Source: DASUKM01 sp036278735
GTDB taxonomy: Bacteria; Acidobacteriota; Vicinamibacteria; Vicinamibacterales; 2-12-FULL-66-21
Length of the DNA stretch: 5,257 nucleotides
Direction of reading: 5' to 3'
Assembly: GCA_036278735.1 (NCBI GenBank)
Contig: DASUKM010000031.1
Coordinates: 1 to 5,257 of the forward strand
The notes below the pieces were generated by a model. That model saw only the letters and a list, made by a program, of their open reading frames with translations. It did no database searches and was not told the origin of the DNA. A program made the position numbers and the translations under genes. Within the stretch, counting starts at the first letter, position 1. Every line of letters starts with the position of its first letter. This document shows, one piece after another, positions 1 through 4,954 of the stretch.

Positions 1-448
1 GGTCGGCGGGCCGGCCGGCGAGCAACGGGTGGCGCCGGCGGAGATCGCGCGCCTGGGCATCGGTGATCGCGTGACGGTGGTCGGGCGCGTCGGCGAAGGC
101 GAGCTGGTGCGATGGTACCGGCGCGCGCAGGCGCTGGTGTCGCCGTCGCTGTACGAGGGCTTCGGGCTGCCCGCGGCGGAGGCGATGGCCTGCGGGACGC
201 CGGTGATCGCGACGAACGCGGGCGCGCTGCCGGAGGTGGTGGCGGACGGCGAGACAGGCGTGATCGTGCCGCGGGCCGACGAGCGCGCGCTGGCGGGCGC
301 GATGGCGTCGCTGCTCGCGGACCCGGAGCGCGGCCGTCGGTTGGGGGCGGCGGGGCGCGAGCGGGTGCTGGAGCGCTTCACATGGCACCGGAACGCTCGC
401 GCGCTCGAGGCGCTGTATGCGGAGGTGACGGCGGGCGCGCGGGCGTGA
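1..448 (+). CDS. GT4-family glycosyltransferase, C-terminal part (5' end outside window)
   Basis: This is the last 148 codons of a GT-B fold glycosyltransferase of the GT4 (Glycos_transf_1) type. Such enzymes transfer a sugar from a nucleotide-sugar donor to a polysaccharide, lipid or similar acceptor at the cytoplasmic face of the membrane. The frame is open from base 2 and begins with VGGPAGE, the strand-turn that normally lies inside the C-terminal Rossmann domain, so the GTG at 29 is not the true start. Visible landmarks are the GDRVTVVGRV strand, then SPSLYEGFGLPAAEAMACG, where the two glutamates of EGFGLPAAE (nt 155-157 and 179-181) form the E-x7-E donor-binding motif. TPVIATNAGALPEVV and the GETGVIVP loop follow. 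The end (WHRNARALEALYAEV) is the usual C-terminal helix, so the gene is complete at its 3' end. The acceptor and donor sugar cannot be told from this fragment. The family call is firm; the substrate is unknown. Confidence 0.93.
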   Translation, partial: VGGPAGEQRVAPAEIARLGIGDRVTVVGRVGEGELVRWYRRAQALVSPSLYEGFGLPAAEAMACGTPVIATNAGALPEVVADGETGVIVPRADERALAGAMASLLADPERGRRLGAAGRERVLERFTWHRNARALEALYAEVTAGARA

Positions 449-459
449 GAGAGTACGCC

Positions 460-520
460 CTGCGCTGCGCGCACCGGGGCCCTTTGACAACGACGTCATG
501 AAATTTGCGGCGCGGCGCAG
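460..520. repeat. Inverted repeat with long loop downstream of the glycosyltransferase
   Basis: The arms at 460-470 (CTGCGCTGCGC) and 510-520 (GCGCGGCGCAG) can pair over 11 positions with one G-U wobble, leaving a 39-base loop. It starts 12 bases after the glycosyltransferase stop. It could slow or end transcription, but there is no T-tract, the loop is long, and GC-rich DNA forms such pairings easily. Treat it as weak. Confidence 0.25.
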
Positions 521-527
521 CTAACGG

Positions 528-557
528 AGAGATTCTTCGCTATCGCTCAGAATGACA
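528..557. repeat. Dispersed-repeat-like hairpin (ATTCTTCGC...GCTCAGAAT)
   Basis: In the convergent gap, ATTCT (532-536) pairs with AGAAT (549-553), and GC (539-540) pairs with GC (545-546) after a two-base mismatch, giving an interrupted hairpin around TATC. The wording GAGATTCTTCGC...GCTCAGAATGACA resembles a short intergenic repeat that I recall seeing many times in Chloroflexota and other environmental bacterial genomes. That recollection was not checked. Its place between two convergent genes, outside any reading frame I accept, fits a REP-like element or a bidirectional transcription end. Only one copy is in this window, so its repetitive nature cannot be shown from the sequence given. 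Confidence 0.45.
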
Positions 558-601
558 GCGGCCAGCGAGCCTGCGTGAACCGGCATCGGTACAGGCGCGC
601 A

Positions 602-1600
602 CTAATGTTCGGCCGGGGCATAGGTGAGGGAGGCGGCGGGGCCGCCGCGGCCGATGCGGGTGACGGCGCCGCTCGCGACGTCGATACGGTAGAGGGCAAC
701 GGCGCCGACCGCGTAGATCGTCGAGCCGCCGGAGTCCCACGCGATTACGGGCGCGTTCTCGCGGAGCGCGGCGACGATGCGCAGGTGCGTGCCGTCGGCA
801 TCGACCATCCACAGGTCCTGCGGCAGTCCGTCGGCGAGCGGGCCGGGCGCGTAGCCGGCGAGGGTCACGTCCGCCCGCAGCGAGCGCGACTGCGCGGCCG
901 CGAAGGCGATCGTCTTCCCGCCCGGTGCGTAGCGCGGTGACGTGACCTGCGCGAAGGCCTCCCTCGGCACGACGATCTGCGGGGACTGCCCATCATTCAT
1001 TGGCGCGATCTGCAGACCTTCGGCGCGGTCGTTGCCGGGCGTCGGGAAGGCCACCCAGCGCGCGTCCGGCGACAGGCCGAATTCCGGGACGCCGTCGCGC
1101 AGCGCCTGCACGTCGCCTGATGTTATGTCGACTCGTTCGAGACGCTGATCCGTCGTCGTCTGGGCGTTACAGCCGTCGCACTGCGCCGGGACATCGGCCA
1201 CGACGAGCACGTGCTCATCGTCCTGCCAGGCGACCTGCCGGAACGAGTGGTTCGGCTGCGGATGCGAGAGCAGCTTGCGTCGATGCGCGCCGTCGCGGTC
1301 CGCGAGCCAGACGTCGGCGGCGCTGTCCGGCCCCGGCGTGCCGAACGGCGGCCCGAGGAGGTACGCGATGCGCGTGCCGTCGGGCGAGACCGCGGGCAGG
1401 CGCGGCGTGCCATCGTGCGTGGCGGGCACGATGACGCGCGGCTGCGAGCCGTCGAGCGGCACCTGCGTGAGGCCGGCGGGGTAGGCGACGATCAGTGCCG
1501 GACCGCCGTCGACGCGGGGGGAGGTCGTGAGGCACCCGGCGACGGCGGCGGCCGGCACAATGATCGCGGCGATGAGGCCGCGCGCGAGTCGCACCGTCAC
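602..1600 (-). CDS. TolB-like beta-propeller lipoprotein
   Basis: A 332-residue exported lipoprotein. The start is the GTG at 1600-1598, which overlaps the stop of the upstream lamin-tail-like gene in a GTGA arrangement. No Shine-Dalgarno is seen before it, so translation is probably coupled. The N-terminus has basic residues, a hydrophobic stretch (9-20) and a lipobox V-A-G-C with lipidated Cys23, so it should be tethered to the outer face of the membrane. The rest repeats the WD40-like/TolB propeller pattern: VSPDGTRIAYL (71-81) with DVWLADRDG (97-105), LSPDARWVAF (176-185), APGGKTIAF (225-233) with DLWMVDADGTHLRIV (262-276), and a last blade IAWDSGGSTIYAV (286-298) with LYRIDVASG (303-311). 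Such folds are usually binding scaffolds. A CDGC pair (Cys141/144) in a loop between blades is unusual and could be a disulfide or metal site. No catalytic motif is visible, and the partner is unknown. The open frame extends upstream to 2617, but that part is antisense-strand shadow of the neighbouring gene. Confidence 0.85.
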   Translation of the reverse strand: MTVRLARGLIAAIIVPAAAVAGCLTTSPRVDGGPALIVAYPAGLTQVPLDGSQPRVIVPATHDGTPRLPAVSPDGTRIAYLLGPPFGTPGPDSAADVWLADRDGAHRRKLLSHPQPNHSFRQVAWQDDEHVLVVADVPAQCDGCNAQTTTDQRLERVDITSGDVQALRDGVPEFGLSPDARWVAFPTPGNDRAEGLQIAPMNDGQSPQIVVPREAFAQVTSPRYAPGGKTIAFAAAQSRSLRADVTLAGYAPGPLADGLPQDLWMVDADGTHLRIVAALRENAPVIAWDSGGSTIYAVGAVALYRIDVASGAVTRIGRGGPAASLTYAPAEH

Positions 1601-2484
1601 ATGCGAACGCGTCGCGCGCGGAAGGCGAGTCCGGCCACGCCGGTGAGTGCGACCACGCCCGCGACAGAGAGCGCGATGAGCAGCCACGGCGGGCCGTTGT
1701 GCGAGTCCGGCCGCGCAAGTGGGGCCGCCGCGGCGATCTCGGGCAGCGTGGCTACGCCGCCGACGGAGGGCACCGTGCCGGCGGTGAGCTTCAGCACGAC
1801 GCCCGCGTTGTTGCGGGGCGTCGACATGTCGCTCGCGAGGTTCGCGGGCGCGACGGTGAACGACGATGTCGCGACGGGCTGGAGCGAGTACTCCGTGCTG
1901 TTGTTCACCGGCATCGTGTTGAGGTTGCCGAGCCGGAGGGCGCGGTTGTCCGTGATACCGGGAAGGCCAACCGCGGCCGTGCCGTAGTCGGCGGGCGCGG
2001 TGCCGAAGGCAACGGAGTCGACGGGCGTCGTGAAGGTGCAGCTCGCGGAGCCGAACGCCCAGATGACCTTGCCGTTCGGTGACTGGACCGGGTGCAGCGG
2101 GTCGCCGCCGTTCGCGCCGACCGTGTTCGCGTTCGAGAACGTGAAGTCGGCCGAGCCGCCGGTCGCGGCGGTGTTGAACTCCGACGTGCCGATGAGGATC
2201 GACTCGCCGAGGTTCGAGTTCGTGACGTTCGCGGGGAAGGTGAACGTGGCCTTCAGGGTACCGCTCCCGTCGAGGAACTCGAGGGTGTGACCGGCGACGA
2301 GGGGCTGCGTCGCCGCGTCCATGCGGAGCTCGACGTACTGGATGCCGCCGTTGTTTCCGAAGCCGGCCTTCACCGCGTGGATGCGCATGCAGTGGAACGC
2401 CGCGTAGCTGACGTTTGCCGAGGGGAGGAGCATGGCTCCCGCCGCGACGGCGAGACCTGTCACCAGCATCGCGAGATAACGCAT
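1597..2484 (-). CDS. Secreted lamin-tail-like domain protein with C-terminal membrane anchor
   Basis: A 295-residue protein with an ATG at 2484-2482, chosen because AAAGGA (2498-2493) sits eight bases upstream and because a signal peptide starts exactly here. The frame is open for 49 more codons, but that stretch looks non-coding. Residues 1-28 (MRYLAMLVTGLAVAAG...VSYA) are a Sec-type signal, with cleavage likely near Ala28. The mature part begins AFHCMRIHAV and runs through IQYVELRM (48-55), HTLEFLDGSGTLKATFTFP (66-84) and SILIGTSEF (95-103). This beta pattern resembles bacterial lamin-tail (LTD)-type domains, which are Ig-like surface modules. A Gly/Asn/Ser/Thr-rich beta region follows, then a short Ala/Pro linker, a transmembrane helix (about 266-288) and a basic RARRVRM tail, so the protein should be anchored with its body outside. 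Cys32 and Cys149 may pair. It is the first gene of a two-gene unit with the TolB-like lipoprotein. Localisation is well supported; the LTD assignment is by resemblance, and the function is unknown. Confidence 0.8.
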   Translation of the reverse strand: MRYLAMLVTGLAVAAGAMLLPSANVSYAAFHCMRIHAVKAGFGNNGGIQYVELRMDAATQPLVAGHTLEFLDGSGTLKATFTFPANVTNSNLGESILIGTSEFNTAATGGSADFTFSNANTVGANGGDPLHPVQSPNGKVIWAFGSASCTFTTPVDSVAFGTAPADYGTAAVGLPGITDNRALRLGNLNTMPVNNSTEYSLQPVATSSFTVAPANLASDMSTPRNNAGVVLKLTAGTVPSVGGVATLPEIAAAAPLARPDSHNGPPWLLIALSVAGVVALTGVAGLAFRARRVRM

Positions 2485-2492
2485 CGAGGCAA

Positions 2493-2498
2493 TCCTTT
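2493..2498 (-). promoter_or_regulatory. Shine-Dalgarno site of the lamin-tail-like gene
   Basis: AAAGGA on the minus strand, eight bases before the ATG at 2484. It decides the start over the longer frame reaching 2631 and matches the point where the signal peptide begins. Confidence 0.75.
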
Positions 2499-2545
2499 CG
2501 AGTGCCAGGCCCGACCTTCGGGGGATCACGCATGCGGGGACTGCG

Positions 2546-2580
2546 GTGGATACGTGCGGGCGCCCGCTGTGGATGCGTGC
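2546..2580. repeat. Direct repeat with 23-bp period in the divergent control region
   Basis: GTGGATACGTGC (2546-2557) and GTGGATGCGTGC (2569-2580) match at 11 of 12 positions and are offset by 23 bp, about two helical turns. A perfect 12-bp palindrome GCGGGCGCCCGC (2556-2567) lies between them. The block sits between the divergent starts at 2484 and 2698, so a shared operator is a reasonable guess. In GC-rich DNA, such similarity can also arise by chance. Confidence 0.4.
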
Positions 2581-2683
2581 TGCGGCGCCAAACCGCAGAA
2601 AAAATTCGCGGCGGCACATCCGGACGCCCATCGCAGTCGTACTGGCAGACGGTCAGGCGCCTGCCTCGATGACGGACCCGAGC

Positions 2684-2690
2684 GGAGGAG
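2684..2690 (+). promoter_or_regulatory. Strong Shine-Dalgarno site of the cupredoxin gene
   Basis: GGAGGAG, seven bases before the ATG at 2698, is close to the anti-Shine-Dalgarno consensus. It fixes the start within a frame that stays open upstream to 2092 only because it lies antisense to the neighbouring gene. Confidence 0.88.
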
Positions 2691-2697
2691 ATCTCAT

Positions 2698-3444
2698 ATG
2701 TCGTTGCGACGCGCTGCGCTGGGCCTCGCGGTCATGGTTGTGGCACTCGGCATCGCGATATCCGGTTACCGGACGGTGTCCGCGGCGGGCGGAAGCGTGA
2801 CCGTGGGACCGGACAAGCTGTTTCACGACGGAGCGAATCCGAACTCATCGACGACGACGATCACGGCGGGCGAGTCCATCACGTTCACGTGGACCGGGCC
2901 GTTACCGCACTCGGTGACGGCGGACGACGGCTCGTTCAACAGCGGCATCCAGGCGTCGGGGACGTTCGTGCAGACCTTCAACACGCCCGGAACCTACCGT
3001 TACTTCTGCGCCGTGCACGGCGGGCCCGGCGGCTTCGGGATGTCCGGCATCGTGACCGTGCTCGCGGCATCCACGCCGACGTCGACATCGACCACGGCGG
3101 CGCCAGCGAGCACGAACACGCCCGCTAGCACGCCGACCAGGACGTCCACCGCCGCGGCGACGGTCTCGGCGACGGCGACCGGCACGCCCGCGAGCACGAG
3201 CACAGCCGCGGCGGCGAGCGCCACGCCGCCTGCGCCGACGGCGACGATCGCCAGGACGGTGGCGCCCTCGTCTACGTCCGGATCAGCGGTGGGCGCGGGG
3301 AGCGCGCTGCCTTCGACCGGCAGCGGCAGCGGCATGGGCCGTGGGCCGATGTGGGCCATCTGGGCGGCCGTCGGCCTGACGGTAGTGGCCGCCGTCGCGA
3401 TCGGGCTGGGCGCGTGGAAGCGGCGGCACGGGCCTTCGCGCTAA
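2698..3444 (+). CDS. Exported cupredoxin with Ser/Thr/Pro linker and LPSTG-type C-terminal anchor
   Basis: A 248-residue exported blue-copper-type protein, probably an electron carrier or copper-binding surface protein. The start is set by a strong Shine-Dalgarno and by the signal peptide at residues 1-29 (cleavage near VSAA). The cupredoxin domain (about 31-122) contains HDGANPNS, ITAGESITFTW and GTFVQTFNTPGTYRYFCAVHGGPGGFGMSGIVTV. The likely type 1 copper ligands are His71 (LPHSV), Cys104, His107 and Met115. The Cys-x2-His spacing is standard, but His-x7-Met is longer than the His-x4-Met of plant plastocyanin. Residues 123-200 are a low-complexity Thr/Ser/Ala/Pro linker, presumably extended and possibly glycosylated. 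The tail has LPSTG (204-208), a ten-residue Gly/Ser spacer, a transmembrane segment (219-240) and a KRRHGPSR end, which is the layout of a sortase sorting signal. It would also serve as a plain membrane anchor if no sortase acts. The redox partner is unknown. It is divergent from the lamin-tail/TolB pair. Confidence 0.9.
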   Translation: MSLRRAALGLAVMVVALGIAISGYRTVSAAGGSVTVGPDKLFHDGANPNSSTTTITAGESITFTWTGPLPHSVTADDGSFNSGIQASGTFVQTFNTPGTYRYFCAVHGGPGGFGMSGIVTVLAASTPTSTSTTAAPASTNTPASTPTRTSTAAATVSATATGTPASTSTAAAASATPPAPTATIARTVAPSSTSGSAVGAGSALPSTGSGSGMGRGPMWAIWAAVGLTVVAAVAIGLGAWKRRHGPSR

Positions 3445-3472
3445 ATCATCGCCCTTAGGTGGGTCTGACGTC

Positions 3473-3505
3473 AGCCGATCGGGCGAGTATTTCGCCCGAT
3501 CGGCT
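3473..3505 (+). terminator. Perfect 14-bp stem-loop after the cupredoxin gene
   Basis: AGCCGATCGGGCGA (3473-3486) pairs perfectly with TCGCCCGATCGGCT (3492-3505) around a five-base loop (GTATT), 28 bases after the cupredoxin stop. It is a likely transcription end, but the bases after it (TGTCATCT) are not a real T-tract. Termination may therefore be inefficient, or the structure may act as an operator instead, since its arm recurs just downstream. Confidence 0.6.
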
Positions 3506-3523
3506 TGTCATCTCGCCCGATCG
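3476..3523. repeat. Three copies of the 11-mer TCGCCCGATCG
   Basis: The exact 11-mer occurs inverted at 3476-3486 and direct at 3492-3502 and 3513-3523. The two direct copies are offset by 21 bp, two helical turns. The last copy ends four bases before a putative -35 box of the acyltransferase gene. This looks like repeated protein-binding sites or alternative RNA pairings: copy 1 can pair with copy 2 or with copy 3. Confidence 0.65.
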
Positions 3524-3527
3524 ACGC

Positions 3528-3556
3528 TTGATACCGGGCGCGCGCTGGCATATCGT
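3528..3556 (+). promoter_or_regulatory. Putative sigma70-type promoter of the acyltransferase gene
   Basis: TTGATA (3528-3533, five of six matches to TTGACA) and TATCGT (3551-3556, four of six matches to TATAAT) are separated by 17 bp. Transcription would start near 3563, leaving a leader of about 40 bases. It is the best match in this gap, but a chance match is possible. Confidence 0.45.
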
Positions 3557-3604
3557 CCCCAGAAGTTAACCCCGCGCGGCGAAACAATTCTTACGGCCTG
3601 ACGT

Positions 3605-4939
3605 ATGAACGAGAGCCCGGCGGGCGGCCACGGCCGCGTCGTCGCGATCGATATCCTGCGCGGTTTTGCCATCAGCTGGGTGATCCTGTTTCACCTCTGG
3701 GGCGACCTCGTCATCTTCCCACCGGCGCCGTACGAGTACTACCAGCGGCTCACCTGGCACGTGAAGCACGCGCAGCCGGCGCTGCATACATTCACGGCGT
3801 TCACGGACCTCTTCTTCCGCGACGGCTACCAGGGCGTGCCGCTGTTCATGATGATCAGCGGCCTCTCGCTCACCGTGTCGGCGTATCGCGCGGGCAGCTC
3901 GCGCGGCTGGTGGTCGTTCTTCGTGCAGCGGTTCCGGAAGCTGATGATCCCGTACTGGGCCGGCGTCGCGATCGGCTATGCGGCAATCGCGGCGATCGCC
4001 TGGCGGCAGGTGGCGATCGGCGGCGGGTCGTTTCCCGCGCACTTCGGCGGCGGCGTCACGATCTCGCTCGCGAGCCGGGTGGACGTTGACCGCGGGATGG
4101 TGTTCGCGAGCGTCGCGCTGCTGCCGCGGCTGCTGCACGCGCAGTGGTTCTTCGCGCCGCAACTCGCGCTGTGGTTCGTCGGGCTGATCGCGCAGTACTA
4201 CCTCCTCTTCCCGCTGCTCTGGTTTGCGATGCGGCGCATGGGCGTCGTGCCGTTCCTGCTCGTGACGTTCGCGATCACCGTCGGGTCGAACTGGTGGATC
4301 GTGCACCTCTACCGGGCGCCCGAGGTGCAGTTCCAGCTCGTGACGGGCTGGGCGCCCTTCCGGCTGTTCGAGTTCACGTCGGGGATGGCGATCGGCTGGC
4401 TGCTGGCGGCGCCGGAGGGCAAGCGCGCGCTAAGGGCGCTGCGGCAGCCGTACGTCATCGTGGCGCTGCTGGCCGGTGGGCTGTTCGTGCACACGGTCGG
4501 CGACCTGATGGTGGGGCGGCTGGAGGCGGGCTATTGGCAGTCCACCGCGCTGCCGCTTGCGACGCTCGGGCTCGCGATGCTGGCACTGCCGCTGCTGCTG
4601 AAGCCGCCGTCGCGCATCGACGTGTCGTTGCCGGTCAAGCTGCTGACGACGGTCGGCATCATGTCGTACGCGGTGCTGATCATCAACGACCCGATGCGGC
4701 TCATCGCGAGCCAGCTGCGGCTCGAAGACGTGTCGGATGTGGTGTGGTGGGCGTTCCTCGTCGGCGTGTACGTGCCGGTGACGATGCTGCTCGCGTGGCC
4801 GCTGACGCACATGCTCGGGCTGTGGCCGAAGCAGCCGGAGCGGCGACCGGCGCCCGAACCGCGACCTGAGCACGTACCCGTCGCCTCGCCGTTTGCCATC
4901 CAGATCCCACCGGCAGCATCCTTCGCGAACAGCGAGTAG
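3605..4939 (+). CDS. Acyltransferase-3 family membrane protein (OafA/YrhL-like)
   Basis: A 444-residue polytopic membrane protein of the acyltransferase-3 family, which moves acetyl or other short acyl groups across the membrane onto surface sugars, peptidoglycan, lipids or similar acceptors. The N-terminus carries the family signature AIDILRGFAISWVILFH, in which Arg19 and His30 form the R-x10-H motif. GVPLFMMISGLSL (77-89) follows, as in the family's second helix. Later landmarks are RFRKLMIPYW (109-118), QWFFAPQLALWFVGLIAQYYLLFPLLW (180-206), RLFEFTSGMAIGWLLA (253-268) and SYAVLIINDPMRLI (354-367). In the last one, the His common in the family's SYxxYLxH segment is replaced by Asn361. About ten hydrophobic segments are apparent. 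The tail after 405 is proline-rich and probably cytoplasmic or disordered. The ATG at 3605 is the most upstream possible start, because an in-frame TGA lies at 3599-3601. No Shine-Dalgarno is visible. The length is typical of a single-domain member without an SGNH domain. The family is firm; the acceptor is unknown, though the nearby glycosyltransferase hints at a polysaccharide. Confidence 0.92.
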   Translation: MNESPAGGHGRVVAIDILRGFAISWVILFHLWGDLVIFPPAPYEYYQRLTWHVKHAQPALHTFTAFTDLFFRDGYQGVPLFMMISGLSLTVSAYRAGSSRGWWSFFVQRFRKLMIPYWAGVAIGYAAIAAIAWRQVAIGGGSFPAHFGGGVTISLASRVDVDRGMVFASVALLPRLLHAQWFFAPQLALWFVGLIAQYYLLFPLLWFAMRRMGVVPFLLVTFAITVGSNWWIVHLYRAPEVQFQLVTGWAPFRLFEFTSGMAIGWLLAAPEGKRALRALRQPYVIVALLAGGLFVHTVGDLMVGRLEAGYWQSTALPLATLGLAMLALPLLLKPPSRIDVSLPVKLLTTVGIMSYAVLIINDPMRLIASQLRLEDVSDVVWWAFLVGVYVPVTMLLAWPLTHMLGLWPKQPERRPAPEPRPEHVPVASPFAIQIPPAASFANSE

Positions 4940-4954
4940 CAGCCTGTCCGCTGG

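Larger units (their letters stand above)
2485..2697. promoter_or_regulatory. Divergent intergenic control region
   Basis: These 213 bases separate two genes that read outward, so the promoters of both the minus-strand pair and the cupredoxin should lie here. It contains the two Shine-Dalgarno sites, the 23-bp-period repeat, a small stem (2510-2514 with 2518-2522) in the minus-strand leader, a 6-bp stem (2580-2585 with 2593-2598) and the only A-tract nearby (2599-2604). I could not find a convincing -35/-10 pair for either direction, and I do not recognise a riboswitch. Confidence 0.6.

Noticed and set aside
484..489. TTGACA as a -35 promoter box in the convergent gap
   Set aside because: It is a perfect hexamer, but no -10-like sequence lies at 16-18 bp and no plus-strand gene follows before the antisense gene.
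2580..2604. CTGCGG/CCGCAG stem next to an A-tract as an intrinsic terminator
   Set aside because: On the plus strand the stem is followed by A, not T. On the minus strand the T-tract precedes the stem. It also lies in a divergent promoter region.
1601..2617. N-terminal extension of the TolB-like lipoprotein frame, making a 671-residue protein
   Set aside because: This half is Arg/His-rich, has no domain pattern and lies in another frame of the lamin-tail-like gene. A lipobox signal peptide begins cleanly at 1600.
2092..2697. N-terminal extension of the cupredoxin frame, making a 450-residue protein
   Set aside because: It is antisense to the lamin-tail-like gene and its promoter region, with shadow-like composition. 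The strong Shine-Dalgarno and signal peptide place the start at 2698.
3000..3359. 119-residue hydrophobic minus-strand frame
   Set aside because: Its Val/Ala-rich sequence is what the reverse complement of the Thr/Ser/Ala-rich linker codons would produce, and no start signal is seen.
3465..3474. CTGACGTCAG palindrome as a separate operator
   Set aside because: A single 10-bp palindrome overlapping the stem-loop, with no second full copy in the window.
3566..4306. 246-residue minus-strand frame opposite the acyltransferase
   Set aside because: It is an Arg/His/Glu-rich shadow of a well-recognised membrane protein gene and has no domain pattern.
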